From positions 558,001 to 622,000 of the forward strand of contig CAWFXW010000026.1 of the NCBI GenBank assembly GCA_963819785.1: a stretch of 64,000 nt of DNA. Direction: 5' to 3'. The notes under the pieces were generated by a model. It was not told where the DNA came from. It did not search any database and saw only the letters and a program-made list of their open reading frames with translations. The first letter of the stretch is position 1, and every line of letters starts with the position of its first letter. The stretch is from Palsa-504 sp963819785 (GTDB lineage: Bacteria; Actinomycetota; Actinomycetes; Streptosporangiales; Streptosporangiaceae). Shown piece after piece: positions 48,527-56,475 of the stretch. The position numbers were made by a program, and so were the translations under genes.

Positions 48527-49751
48527 CCCAGACCGAGATATGGGTGGGCTCGACGGCGTGGTCGACGGTGGCGGCAAGCTCGTGCTGGATGGAGGCGAGG
48601 TCGACCGACTCGCGGAGGCGGCCGGCGAAGGCGGCCACCGTGGCCTCGGCGTCGTACTGGGCGCGGTTGAAGCGCCGGTCGACGATGCGCTGGACCCGCT
48701 TGCGCAGCGGGTTGAACAGCGCGGCCGCGGCGAGCGTAGAGGCCGCGACCGCCACCGGTGAGCTGAACCGCAGGACCTCGGTGGCCAGCAGTACGAGCCC
48801 CGCGTACACCCCGACGAGCAGGCCGGTGACGATCGCGTAGGCCAGGGTGCGGGAGATGATCCGGTCGATTTCGTACAGCCGGTACTTCAGGATCCCGATG
48901 CCGAGCGCGATCGGCAGCGCCGCCACGCCCGCGGCGATCACGCCGCCGGCCACCGCCGCCAGGCCGTAGGCGTTGCCGGACTGGAACAGGCCGACGCCGA
49001 GACAGACGATGAAGGCCGCCGCCCCGCTGTACAGCCACTTGAGCTGCAGCCGGCGATCGCCGCTGGACTTGCGGAACTTGGGAACCTGCACCGCCAGCCA
49101 CACCACCCAGCTGATGATCAGCGCGAAGAACCCGATGTTCTCGACGATCACCCACACCAGCTCGTAGCCGGCCGGGTGATCGAGAGCGACCGGGCCGCCG
49201 TTGGCGTCCACCCGCACCGTGTGCGCGGCCGCGGCGATGACCAAGGGCACGAACGCGAGCACGCCGAACAGCAGGCCCGCCGCCCACAGCACCCCGCCGA
49301 CTCGCCGCCAGCGCCCGGTGGGCAGCTGCCCGTCGGGGAACAGCCACAGCACACCCGCGACCAGCACCAGGCCGGCCGCCCAGGTCGCCTGGAGCGCGAT
49401 GGCCAGCCTGCCCAGCGGCAGGGTGCCGTGATGGAACTGGTAGTCCAGGACCGAGTAGGCGACCGAGCCTCCCTGGAGCGAGAACAGGACGCCGCAGCCC
49501 AGCAGCAGCCAGCCGAGCGGGTTACCCGGCCTGCGGACCGCCACCAGCATGCCGACCGCCGCCGTGGGCAGCAGCGCCGTCCCCCGCACCAGCTGGGGTG
49601 CCGTCTGGTCCGCCGACGCGATCAGCACCAGGGCCACGATGTTGAGCGCGAAGGCCAGGATGCCCAGGGCGACCGCCAACCGCGCCGAAAGCAGACGGCG
49701 GCCGGGATGCACACCAGGACCGCGATCCACGCGGCGTTCCTCCCCCACCAT
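48504..49751 (-). CDS. Multi-pass membrane sensor protein without kinase domain
   Basis: 415 residues from ATG 49751 (MVGEERRVDRG). Seven or eight hydrophobic segments (ARLAVALGILAFALNIVALV, GTALLPTAAVGMLVAVRRPG, ALQATWAAGLVLVAGVLWLF). The juxtamembrane stretch RLYEIDRIISRTLAYAIVTG and RKRVQRIVDRRFNRAQYDAE is the region that links such membrane domains to GAF/histidine-kinase parts in actinomycete sensor kinases. Here the protein stops soon after (VTGPASR), with no HisKA or ATPase domain. It lies directly downstream of the membrane-anchored sigma factor gene and may work with it. Confidence 0.75.
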   Translation of the reverse strand: MVGEERRVDRGPGVHPGRRLLSARLAVALGILAFALNIVALVLIASADQTAPQLVRGTALLPTAAVGMLVAVRRPGNPLGWLLLGCGVLFSLQGGSVAYSVLDYQFHHGTLPLGRLAIALQATWAAGLVLVAGVLWLFPDGQLPTGRWRRVGGVLWAAGLLFGVLAFVPLVIAAAAHTVRVDANGGPVALDHPAGYELVWVIVENIGFFALIISWVVWLAVQVPKFRKSSGDRRLQLKWLYSGAAAFIVCLGVGLFQSGNAYGLAAVAGGVIAAGVAALPIALGIGILKYRLYEIDRIISRTLAYAIVTGLLVGVYAGLVLLATEVLRFSSPVAVAASTLAAAALFNPLRKRVQRIVDRRFNRAQYDAEATVAAFAGRLRESVDLASIQHELAATVDHAVEPTHISVWVTGPASR

Positions 49752-49800
49752 GGGCACGACGTTACTCGCGGACCGTTCCGGGATCGTTACGGGCAAGACC

Positions 49801-49822
49801 TTTATCCCGAACGGGCCGTGGT
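49801..49822. repeat. 22-bp intergenic motif, copy 2 (reverse orientation)
   Basis: Reverse complement reads ACCACGGCCC...GGGATAAA, one difference from copy 1. It lies in the 77-bp gap between the sigma factor stop and the membrane-sensor start, so it could belong to that gene's promoter or the sigma gene's 3' region. Confidence 0.8.
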
Positions 49823-49828
49823 ACCCGC

Positions 49829-51421
49829 CTACAAGGAGATGTTCAGCACGACGGTGATCGTATAGCCGCCGGGGTTGACGGTGAGCTGCTCGTTCAGCGA
49901 GATCAGGCTGGAGGAGGTCACGGTGATGGTGGCGGTCGCGCCGGCGGACAGGGATCCCGATGCGGGCGAGATCGTCAGCCCGGCCGCGGCCGAGATCGAG
50001 TAGCTGACCGGGCCGCCCTTGGCGCTAATGGTGAACGTCCCCACCCCGTGGCCGTTGACGGCGACCAGGACCAGCCTGCCCACGGACACGGTCAGGGTGC
50101 CCTGGACCACGGGTGCCGGGGACGAGGCCCGAGCCGAGGACGAGGAGGACGACGCCGGGGACGAGGCCGGGGACGAGGCCGAGGCGGTGGAGGACGAGGA
50201 GGACCCGGACGACGACGAAGCGGGCGCGGAGGTCGCGGAGCGCGAGGTTCCCGGTGCCGCCTGGGAGCCTGGGCCGGTAGCCAGGACGGCCGGCACGGTC
50301 GCGCCGCCCGGGCTGACCGACGGGGCCGGCCCGCTCCCGCCGGCGCCGGGCGTCTGGCCGGCGCCTGGCGACGGACCGCCCCGGGAGTTGCCCACCACGC
50401 CGGGGCCCGCGCTGCCGCGGGCTCCGGCACCGGGCGCGCTGGACGGCGGCGCTCCCCCGCCGATGATCAGCACCGCGCTGACCGCGGCGGCCACGGCCGC
50501 GGTGGCCGCGCTGGCCGTCAGGGCATGGGAATGCCGCAGGACCCGGTGCCAGCCCGGCACCCCGGGCGGGAGGCTCGGCGCGGGGAACCCGGACGGGCCG
50601 AACTGGCCGGCCTGGCCCGCCACGCTCGCGCGGCGGGCCAGCCCGGCGGCGGAGGAATCGGCGCACGTCTTGAGCACGTGCTCGCGGAACCCGGGCAGCA
50701 GCGCGACCAGCGGGAGCGCCCCGGCGAACAGGGCCGGGGTGAGCTCGCGGCGCTTGAGCTCACCGCAGGTCTGGCACTGGTCGATGTGCCTGCTGATCCG
50801 CTTGCGCATCAGGGCGGTCAGCTTCCCGTCCCACCCGGTCAGCAGCGCGTCGAGCGCGGCGCAATCCTCCCGGCCGGTCCGTGCGACCAGCAGCGCGCCG
50901 AGGGATCGCTCGAGCTGGCTGCGGGCCCGGGACGCTAGCGCGTGCGCGTGGTTGCGGGACACGCCGAGCGTGTCGGCCAGCTCGTCGGCGTCCAGGCCCT
51001 GCACCAGGCTGAGCTCGATCACGTCGCGTTCGCTGGGGTTCAGCCCGGCGATCGCATCCCGGACGAACTGCCGCACTTCGGCCTGCTCCACGGCGCTGGT
51101 GACGTCCACCCCTTCGGCTGTCATCTCCCCCGCCTCGTCGAGCGCGGACGTGGTCTCCCCCGCGCGCAGCCTGCGGTAACACTCGTTCCGCGCGACGGCG
51201 TATAGCCAGGGCCGGAGCTTGCCCGGGTCACGCAGGCCGCCGACCTTGGCGGCGGCGACCAGGAACGTGTCCTGCACCGCGTCGGCGGCGTCCGCGGGCT
51301 CACGCAGCAGCGACCGGCAGTAGGAGTACAGCGGCACGGCGTACTTGTCGTACGCCTCGGCCATCCCCTCCTGCTCGCCCGCCACGATGGCGGCGACCAT
51401 CTCCCGGTCCTGCATGCGCAT
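49829..51421 (-). CDS. ECF-type sigma factor fused to zinc-finger-like, membrane and exported domains
   Basis: 530 residues from ATG 51421 (alternative starts at 51445 and TTG 51457). Sigma2 at about 5-75 (YSYCRSLLREPADAADAVQD, TFLVAAAKVGGLRDPGKLRP) and sigma4 at about 120-175 (GLNPSERDVIELSLVQGLDA, DELADTLGVSRNHAHALASR). Then H-x3-C-x2-C (H212, C216, C219), as in anti-sigma zinc fingers, one membrane helix at about 300-323, a Ser/Pro/Ala-rich stretch and a beta-rich outer domain (GTLTVSVGRLVLVAVNGHGV, LTISPASGSLSAGATATITV). Sigma and its own membrane tether in one chain: activity is probably controlled by release from the membrane. Confidence 0.85.
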   Translation of the reverse strand: MRMQDREMVAAIVAGEQEGMAEAYDKYAVPLYSYCRSLLREPADAADAVQDTFLVAAAKVGGLRDPGKLRPWLYAVARNECYRRLRAGETTSALDEAGEMTAEGVDVTSAVEQAEVRQFVRDAIAGLNPSERDVIELSLVQGLDADELADTLGVSRNHAHALASRARSQLERSLGALLVARTGREDCAALDALLTGWDGKLTALMRKRISRHIDQCQTCGELKRRELTPALFAGALPLVALLPGFREHVLKTCADSSAAGLARRASVAGQAGQFGPSGFPAPSLPPGVPGWHRVLRHSHALTASAATAAVAAAVSAVLIIGGGAPPSSAPGAGARGSAGPGVVGNSRGGPSPGAGQTPGAGGSGPAPSVSPGGATVPAVLATGPGSQAAPGTSRSATSAPASSSSGSSSSSTASASSPASSPASSSSSSARASSPAPVVQGTLTVSVGRLVLVAVNGHGVGTFTISAKGGPVSYSISAAAGLTISPASGSLSAGATATITVTSSSLISLNEQLTVNPGGYTITVVLNISL

Positions 51422-51622
51422 CACCGTAGTTCGGTTACCGCCCATCAGGGAGCGCAAACGGCATAACCGGCTTTGTCGGGTTAGGTAAGGACACTGTGGC
51501 GGCAGCGTCAGCGGGGGCCAGCCAGGACCGGCGGGACCGGCGAGCCGCGAGCTCCGGGGAGGTGCCGGTCCTGGCTGGGTGCTCCCACGAGGCCAGGTTA
51601 GGGGCCGAGCGTTCCGAGAACG

Positions 51623-51736
51623 TTACCGCCAGGACGCCTGAGCCAGGCGGAGCGCGGTGACCTTGCGGGTGCCGAGATCGGAGATCAGCACCGTGGTGAG
51701 GATGACGATGGTGACGATCAGGACGCTGGTGTCCAT
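51623..51736 (-). CDS. 37-residue membrane miniprotein
   Basis: MDTSVLIVTIVILTTVLISD then LGTRKVTALRLAQASWR. GAGGGAG sits 6 bp before ATG 51736. One hydrophobic helix with a basic C-terminal tail. It may be a complete small membrane peptide or the head of a longer membrane protein cut short by the TAA. It lies between the sigma gene and the RDD gene, on the same strand. Confidence 0.5.
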   Translation of the reverse strand: MDTSVLIVTIVILTTVLISDLGTRKVTALRLAQASWR

Positions 51737-51883
51737 TTCGGGCTCCCTCGGTGAGGTTTTCTTATGTCCCTCACGTTAGGAATCCGAGGCCTGCCCGCGC
51801 GTCGGCCTGCGGCTTGAGGCCAGGTCCAGACCGGGTGGAGGCGCGGGTGGAGAGGCCAACTCCACCCGGCGCGGGTGAATTGG

Positions 51884-52705
51884 TTATCGGGGCGCCTGCT
51901 GCGCGAGGACCTTGTTCGGGTCGTGCAGGACCACCGTTCCGGCCACCAGGTCGTGCAGCGTCCTGCGGTCGGGCCTGGTCAGCATGAAGATCAGCGAGAT
52001 CAGTTCGGTGACGAGCCACAAGATGTTCTCGGCGATGCGGCCGACGATATTGCGCAGGGCCATCCACCAGAAACCCGGGATCCGGTTGTCCTCCGGCCGG
52101 TAGCAGCGCATCCCCAGCACCTGCAGAGCCGGGGTCGTGCCGTTGCCCCAAGCGATCAGGCCCCAGATGACATAGCCGATGCCGAGCGTGATAATCGCCA
52201 GCGGGATGGCCAGGAAGAAGGCGCCGATCCGGCGGCCGGAAGGAGCCAGCACGGTGCCCTGAGGCAGCAGCAGGCCGGACTGCTGGTCTAGGTACAGCCC
52301 GGCTGGGACGGGCTGGCCGCCCGGCTGGCCGTAACCGTAATTGGCCGGCACCGGCGGCGCCTGGGGAAAGCCGGGCGGCGGCTGCTGGCCGTACTGGGGC
52401 TGGCCGTACTGGGGCTGGCCGTACTGCGGCTGGCCGTACTGCTGATCGCCGTACTGCGGCTGGCCGCCCGGCGGCTGACCATAGGGCTGCTGGCCGTACT
52501 GCTGATCGCCGTACTGCGGCTGGCCGCCCGGCGGCTGACCATAGGGCTGCTGCTGACCGTACTGCTGCTGGCCGCCCTGCTGGTCCTGCCGCTGCGGCGG
52601 GTTGACCCGCGGATTGAATTGTGTCGGCGCCGACTGAGGGTAGGGCTGCGCTGGCGGCGGCTGCACAGCGTCCTGTCCGCCACCCTGGCCTGGATGCTCG
52701 CTCAT
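51884..52705 (-). CDS. RDD-family membrane protein with Gln/Tyr/Pro-rich N-terminus
   Basis: 273 residues from ATG 52705 (GAGGG upstream). Residues about 15-135 are repetitive (QPPGGQPQYGDQQYGQ type). The C-terminal half is the RDD domain: APSGRRIGAFFLAIPLAIIT (the R-D-D helix carries R here), VIWGLIAWGNGTTPALQVLG, RCYRPEDNRIPGF and MLTRPDRRTLHDLVAGTVVL with the conserved R-x-LHD. RDD proteins are membrane transporters or channels of mostly unknown cargo. The repeats suggest a flexible cytosolic tail. Confidence 0.85.
   Translation of the reverse strand: MSEHPGQGGGQDAVQPPPAQPYPQSAPTQFNPRVNPPQRQDQQGGQQQYGQQQPYGQPPGGQPQYGDQQYGQQPYGQPPGGQPQYGDQQYGQPQYGQPQYGQPQYGQQPPPGFPQAPPVPANYGYGQPGGQPVPAGLYLDQQSGLLLPQGTVLAPSGRRIGAFFLAIPLAIITLGIGYVIWGLIAWGNGTTPALQVLGMRCYRPEDNRIPGFWWMALRNIVGRIAENILWLVTELISLIFMLTRPDRRTLHDLVAGTVVLHDPNKVLAQQAPR
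52380..52560. repeat. Tandem repeats in the RDD N-terminal tail
   Basis: Two near-identical long copies (about 52437-52496 and 52497-52556, each with GCGGCTGGCCGCCCGGCGG) and several 18-bp units (TGGGGCTGGCCGTAC) upstream encode PQYGQ/PYGQPPGGQ repeats. Confidence 0.8.
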
Positions 52706-52901
52706 GGCAACCCTCACTTTCTGTACAGTTGCCTGCCAGCCGGACTCTATGCCACGTCCGAGGTCATCCCCTATGCCCGACGGCGATTGTGCACGAACCG
52801 TTATCGACCAGGAAACGAAATTGCGCGGGCTAAATCGATTCGCGACTAACCCGGATATAACCGAGGAATCCGGGGCGAGAAACGGGGTCGGTATACGGGA
52901 T

Positions 52902-52923
52902 ACCACGGACCGTTCGGCATAAA
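52902..52923. repeat. 22-bp intergenic motif, copy 3
   Basis: ACCACGGACC...TTCGGCATAAA; one difference from copy 1. It lies between the RDD start (52705) and the STAND ATPase stop (52982), in A/T-richer DNA. Confidence 0.8.
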
Positions 52924-52981
52924 AAACGGAGTTTACGGGGGTATACGTCGGTTACGGCGGGTACCCCCGGCGGTGCCGCGG

Positions 52982-55150
52982 TCAGGGCGGGGCCTGCAGC
53001 AGGCCGAGGGGGGCGGGCGCGGCGAACTCCACGGTCAGCACGCCCTGGGACAGATTCGACCGAACGGCCAGGTAGGGCGGGCGCTGGGCGCGGAAGAAGG
53101 CGAGCATGGCCTGCGCGTGTGCCGGCGGGGCGGCGATCTCGGCCGTCCGCAGCGGCGTGCCCGGACTGGCCCCGGGATCTTCGCCGCCGAAGGACAGGAT
53201 CCGCAACGGCTCGGACTCGGCCATGGTGGCCAGGGCGAGCAACAGGCGCGCGTCCACGCGGCCGGCGGAGAGGTCGGCCCGGACCTGGGACGGCCCGGAG
53301 ACCCGCGGGTCGGCCAGCAACTGGAGCCCGGCCGCGCGGCGGGCCCGCACGTCGGCGGCCAGCGCGGTCCGGTAGGCGGCAGCTCCGCCAGCGGCGACGA
53401 CCCGTACGTCGATCCTGGCCGGCCCGGTGCCGAAGCTGGCCAGCGTCTGCGGCGCGTACACGGTGGCCAGGCGGCTGCCGAACATGGACCGGACCGCGCC
53501 GGTAGCCAACACGACGCCCGAGCCCAGCGGGTCGCCCGCGCCGGGCCCAAGGACCAGCAGGTTCGCGGCGGGGAAGCCGTGCCGGATCAGATCCGAGCAC
53601 ATGACCGGGTCGCAGGACACGATCGCCCCGGCGCTGACCTGACTCGCCACCCAGGCCGCGGCCTGGTCGCGGACCGTGCTGGCCTGGGTCAGCGGCGCGG
53701 GTGCGGCGGGATGGTCGGGCCGGTCGGCCGAGGCCAGGTGGGAGACGGACAGGCCGTTCGTCGCCTCCACGGCCAGGACGACCGCCGCGGCGCCGGCCGC
53801 CGCGGCCAGCCACACGACCCGCCTGCGCCGGGCGCGGGGAGCGGCGGGATGATCACGGCCAGCTTCGGGCACTATCTGCCCCGAACTGGCCACGATCGCG
53901 GCGGGAGCCTGCGCGGCTAGCTCGCCGGCCTGGTGCAGGTGGTAGGCGGCCTCGAGCTGGGCGCGCGGGCCGAGCTTGGGGGTGGCGGTCCGGGCGTGCC
54001 AGTAGCCGGCGGCCTGCCGGTGGGCGGCGGCCAGCTGAGCGGTCCGGCCCGCCTCGGCCAGGCGGTGGTGCAGTTGGCCGGCGGTCCACCGGTGCACGGT
54101 GAGCTCGCGGCCGGGGCGCGGGGTGAGCAGCCCGGCGCCCTCGCACTCGGCGATGTGGGCCGGGCGGGCGGCCAGCACGCCGGGCGCGACCGGCGTACGG
54201 AACACCGAGGCGCGGACGAGCAGGTCCTGGGCGCCCTCGCTCAGCCGTCCGAACAGCTCGCCGAACAGCTGCTGCCCGACCGCCTGGGCGGTGACCTCGG
54301 CGACGGCCTCGGACAGCTCGGTGGGTTCGGTCGCGGCCGGGGCCTGGCCGGTGCGAGCCTGGATCGTGGCGGTGAGGCGCTCGGCCAGGTCGGCGAAGCG
54401 CAGGCCGGCGGCCAGCAGCGCGTCCAGGTACTCCATCGCGCGCGGGTGGCCGACGGTCAGCCGCCAGGCCAGGTCGCGATCGGGCTCGCCGAAGGCGCGC
54501 AGCGCGGCCAGCGACATGGCCAGCTCGGCGGCCCCGGAGCGGGTTAGCGGGCCGAGGTGCCGGAACGCGAACCGGTGCCGGTCGCCGGGCGGCAGGCTGA
54601 ACGCCGTGCCGCAGGTGATCAGGAGCTTGCCGGTCCAGCCGGACAGGAGCGAGGCCAGGGCGGGGTCGCGGACCGTCCGCAGGCCCGCCTCGCAGGCCAG
54701 GTTGTCCTCGAAGCTGTCCAGGACGAGCAGGCCGGTCTCGGCGGGCTGGGCGACCAGGCTGGCCGCGGAGACCTCCCCGCTGGCCATGGTGACCGCCCGC
54801 TCGGGCGCGAGCCGGCTCAGCCGCGCGGCGATCTGGGCGGCCAGTGTCGACTTGCCGACTCCGCCGAGGCCGTGGATGACCAGCGCGGTCAGCTCCGGCC
54901 GGGCGAGGTCGGCGGACCAGCGCCGCCGTTCGGCGGACCGGATCGACAGGGACGTGTGCTGGGGGGCGGCGGGACCGGAGGTTCGGGCGTGGCGGGCGGC
55001 GTGCCTGGGCCGGAACGCCTTGCCGTCCCGCTTTCCTTCGGGCTCCGGACCGCTGTCCGGGGCGGCCTTGCGGGCCGACGGGACGTCGTACGGCAGAATT
55101 CCCCGCGTCAACGCGACGTGCTCATGCCGAATGCGGACTAATCTCGCCAC
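52982..55150 (-). CDS. Membrane-anchored STAND/NB-ARC-like ATPase
   Basis: 722 residues from GTG 55150, with AAGGGG upstream. Walker A VIHGLGGVGKSTLAAQIAAR (94-101), Walker B TGLLVLDSFED, then a helical domain (LGPRAQLEAAYHLHQAGELA) like the TPR part of STAND regulators. A membrane helix (RRRRVVWLAAAAGAAAVVLA) at about 455-475 precedes an exported C-terminal domain of about 240 residues (VSAGAIVSCDPVMCSDLIRH, IDVRVVAAGGAAAYRTALAA) with no recognised family. The architecture suggests a signal-transducing NTPase with an outside sensor. Confidence 0.75.
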   Translation of the reverse strand: MARLVRIRHEHVALTRGILPYDVPSARKAAPDSGPEPEGKRDGKAFRPRHAARHARTSGPAAPQHTSLSIRSAERRRWSADLARPELTALVIHGLGGVGKSTLAAQIAARLSRLAPERAVTMASGEVSAASLVAQPAETGLLVLDSFEDNLACEAGLRTVRDPALASLLSGWTGKLLITCGTAFSLPPGDRHRFAFRHLGPLTRSGAAELAMSLAALRAFGEPDRDLAWRLTVGHPRAMEYLDALLAAGLRFADLAERLTATIQARTGQAPAATEPTELSEAVAEVTAQAVGQQLFGELFGRLSEGAQDLLVRASVFRTPVAPGVLAARPAHIAECEGAGLLTPRPGRELTVHRWTAGQLHHRLAEAGRTAQLAAAHRQAAGYWHARTATPKLGPRAQLEAAYHLHQAGELAAQAPAAIVASSGQIVPEAGRDHPAAPRARRRRVVWLAAAAGAAAVVLAVEATNGLSVSHLASADRPDHPAAPAPLTQASTVRDQAAAWVASQVSAGAIVSCDPVMCSDLIRHGFPAANLLVLGPGAGDPLGSGVVLATGAVRSMFGSRLATVYAPQTLASFGTGPARIDVRVVAAGGAAAYRTALAADVRARRAAGLQLLADPRVSGPSQVRADLSAGRVDARLLLALATMAESEPLRILSFGGEDPGASPGTPLRTAEIAAPPAHAQAMLAFFRAQRPPYLAVRSNLSQGVLTVEFAAPAPLGLLQAPP

Positions 55151-55363
55151 GATTACACCCCTTTTCCATTCTCGGCACAGGGGGCCAAGCCGCCATTGCT
55201 CCGATATATAGCACAGTGCGCGACACAACGAGTGCTTTTAGTGATTACCGCTCGTCAGCGAGGCCGCGAAAATAGCGGCTAAATGCGGACTTTTCATAAA
55301 ACGCCGGACAGCCGATGGCGGGGCAGGCCGGCGATAATGGCGTGGGCGGCGCTGAGAGAAGGT
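55151..55363. other. Intergenic region
   Basis: 213 bp with an A/T-rich patch near 55200-55240 (ATATATAGC) that may be the STAND promoter. No gene or repeat seen. Confidence 0.5.
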
Positions 55364-56017
55364 TTAGAGGACCGTGCGGCCCGGCTGGCGCGGCGCTGTG
55401 GTCAGGGCGGTGGCGGCGGGTCCGGAGGGCGCGGGCAGGCCCAGGGACACGCAGGCGAAGGCGGCGGCCAGCGCGTGCCACAGCGGCGCGCGCCAGAGCA
55501 GGGTGTGCTCGCCGGTGCGCACCTCGACCTGGGTGAGGCTGGTCAGGGTGCGGGCCCGTTCGGCATAGGCCCAGGTGTCGGCGGGACTGGTGACGGCGTC
55601 TGCCGTGCCGTGCGCCAGCAGGACGCGGCGCCCGGCAAGCTGGTCAACCGGCTCCCCGGGCGGGAGCCAGGGCGCCAGGCCCGCCGCCGCGATGACCGCC
55701 GGGTGCCCGGCCGCACGCATCGCGGCGCGTGCTCCCATCGAGTGCCCGACGAGCACGACCGGGACCGGGCCGTGATCGCGGCGGAGGTCGTCGAGCAGTC
55801 CGGTCAAGTCGCGCACCGGGGACGCCTGCGCGTCGTTCCAGCCGCGGACCGAGAAGCGGACCCGGCGGACCGTCACGTCGCGGCCGCGCACGGCGTGCTT
55901 GACGGCGGCGGCGACCGGGATCATCCGGAGCACCGCAAGCTGGTACGCGCTGGTGGGTTCGCTGCACACCGACTGGCCGCCGTGTGCGACGACCACCACA
56001 CCCCTGACTGAGGTCAC
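55364..56017 (-). CDS. Alpha/beta hydrolase
   Basis: 217 residues from GTG 56017 (VTSVRGVVVVAHGGQSV). Nucleophile elbow VPVVLVGHSMGARAAMRAAG (Ser in GHSMG); VLLAHGTADAVTSPADTWA with the Asp region; C-terminal RTGEHTLLWRAPLWHALAA (catalytic His in GEH). Cytosolic esterase/lipase-like or dienelactone-hydrolase-like enzyme with no identifiable substrate. Divergent from an amidohydrolase fragment. Confidence 0.85.
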   Translation of the reverse strand: MTSVRGVVVVAHGGQSVCSEPTSAYQLAVLRMIPVAAAVKHAVRGRDVTVRRVRFSVRGWNDAQASPVRDLTGLLDDLRRDHGPVPVVLVGHSMGARAAMRAAGHPAVIAAAGLAPWLPPGEPVDQLAGRRVLLAHGTADAVTSPADTWAYAERARTLTSLTQVEVRTGEHTLLWRAPLWHALAAAFACVSLGLPAPSGPAATALTTAPRQPGRTVL

Positions 56018-56057
56018 GACGCACCCTACACTTGCCCCGCCGGAGAGGAGCGGGCGG

Positions 56058-56200
56058 ATGACCGAAGGGGAGATCGTCCTGCGGGGCGGCCGCGTGATCG
56101 ATCCGGAGTCCGGCTTCGACGCCGTCGCCGACGTGGCCGTCGCCTCGGGCCGGGTCTCGGCGGTCGGCATCGGCGTACCCGCCGGGCGGCTCCGTGGCTC
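56058..56200 (+). pseudogene. Amidohydrolase N-terminal fragment
   Basis: MTEGEIVLRGGRVIDPESGF then AVADVAVASGRVSAVGIGVP is the N-terminus of dihydroorotase/D-aminoacylase-type amidohydrolases. Homology ends about residue 45 at three copies of GGCTCCGT (56189-56215). The metal-binding barrel is absent. Confidence 0.65.
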
Positions 56201-56475
56201 CGTGGCTCCGTGGCTCCGACCAGGGCGCACGGTATTCGAACAAATCTTAATTCGAGTTTACTCTCTTCCAATCCGCTCGCTTCTATGTTCTAATACTGAC
56301 ATGGGAGTAGCCGGCCAGGAGGAGGTCCGGGGGGCGCCGCCAACCCCGCGGCGGCCTCCGGAGGGCGCCGGGCGCTGCGCCCGGTCAGGTCCCCGGCCGG
56401 CGCTCGACCGCCCCGTCGGTCGGCCCTCAACTGGCCCGCAGGCCTGAGTACCCAGTTCAGGACACATTTGCAGAG
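56201..56475. other. A/T-rich promoter region and junction
   Basis: 275 bp. An A/T-rich stretch at 56230-56305 contains TCGAA-N10-TTCGA (56236-56255), then a very GC-rich stretch. It probably carries the promoter of the envelope cassette. A 49-residue frame at 56300-56447 has no ribosome binding site and is not called. Confidence 0.45.

Noticed and set aside
56236..56255. SOS box upstream of the envelope cassette
   Set aside because: TCGAA-N10-TTCGA has the outer symmetry, but lacks the conserved inner bases of actinobacterial LexA boxes.
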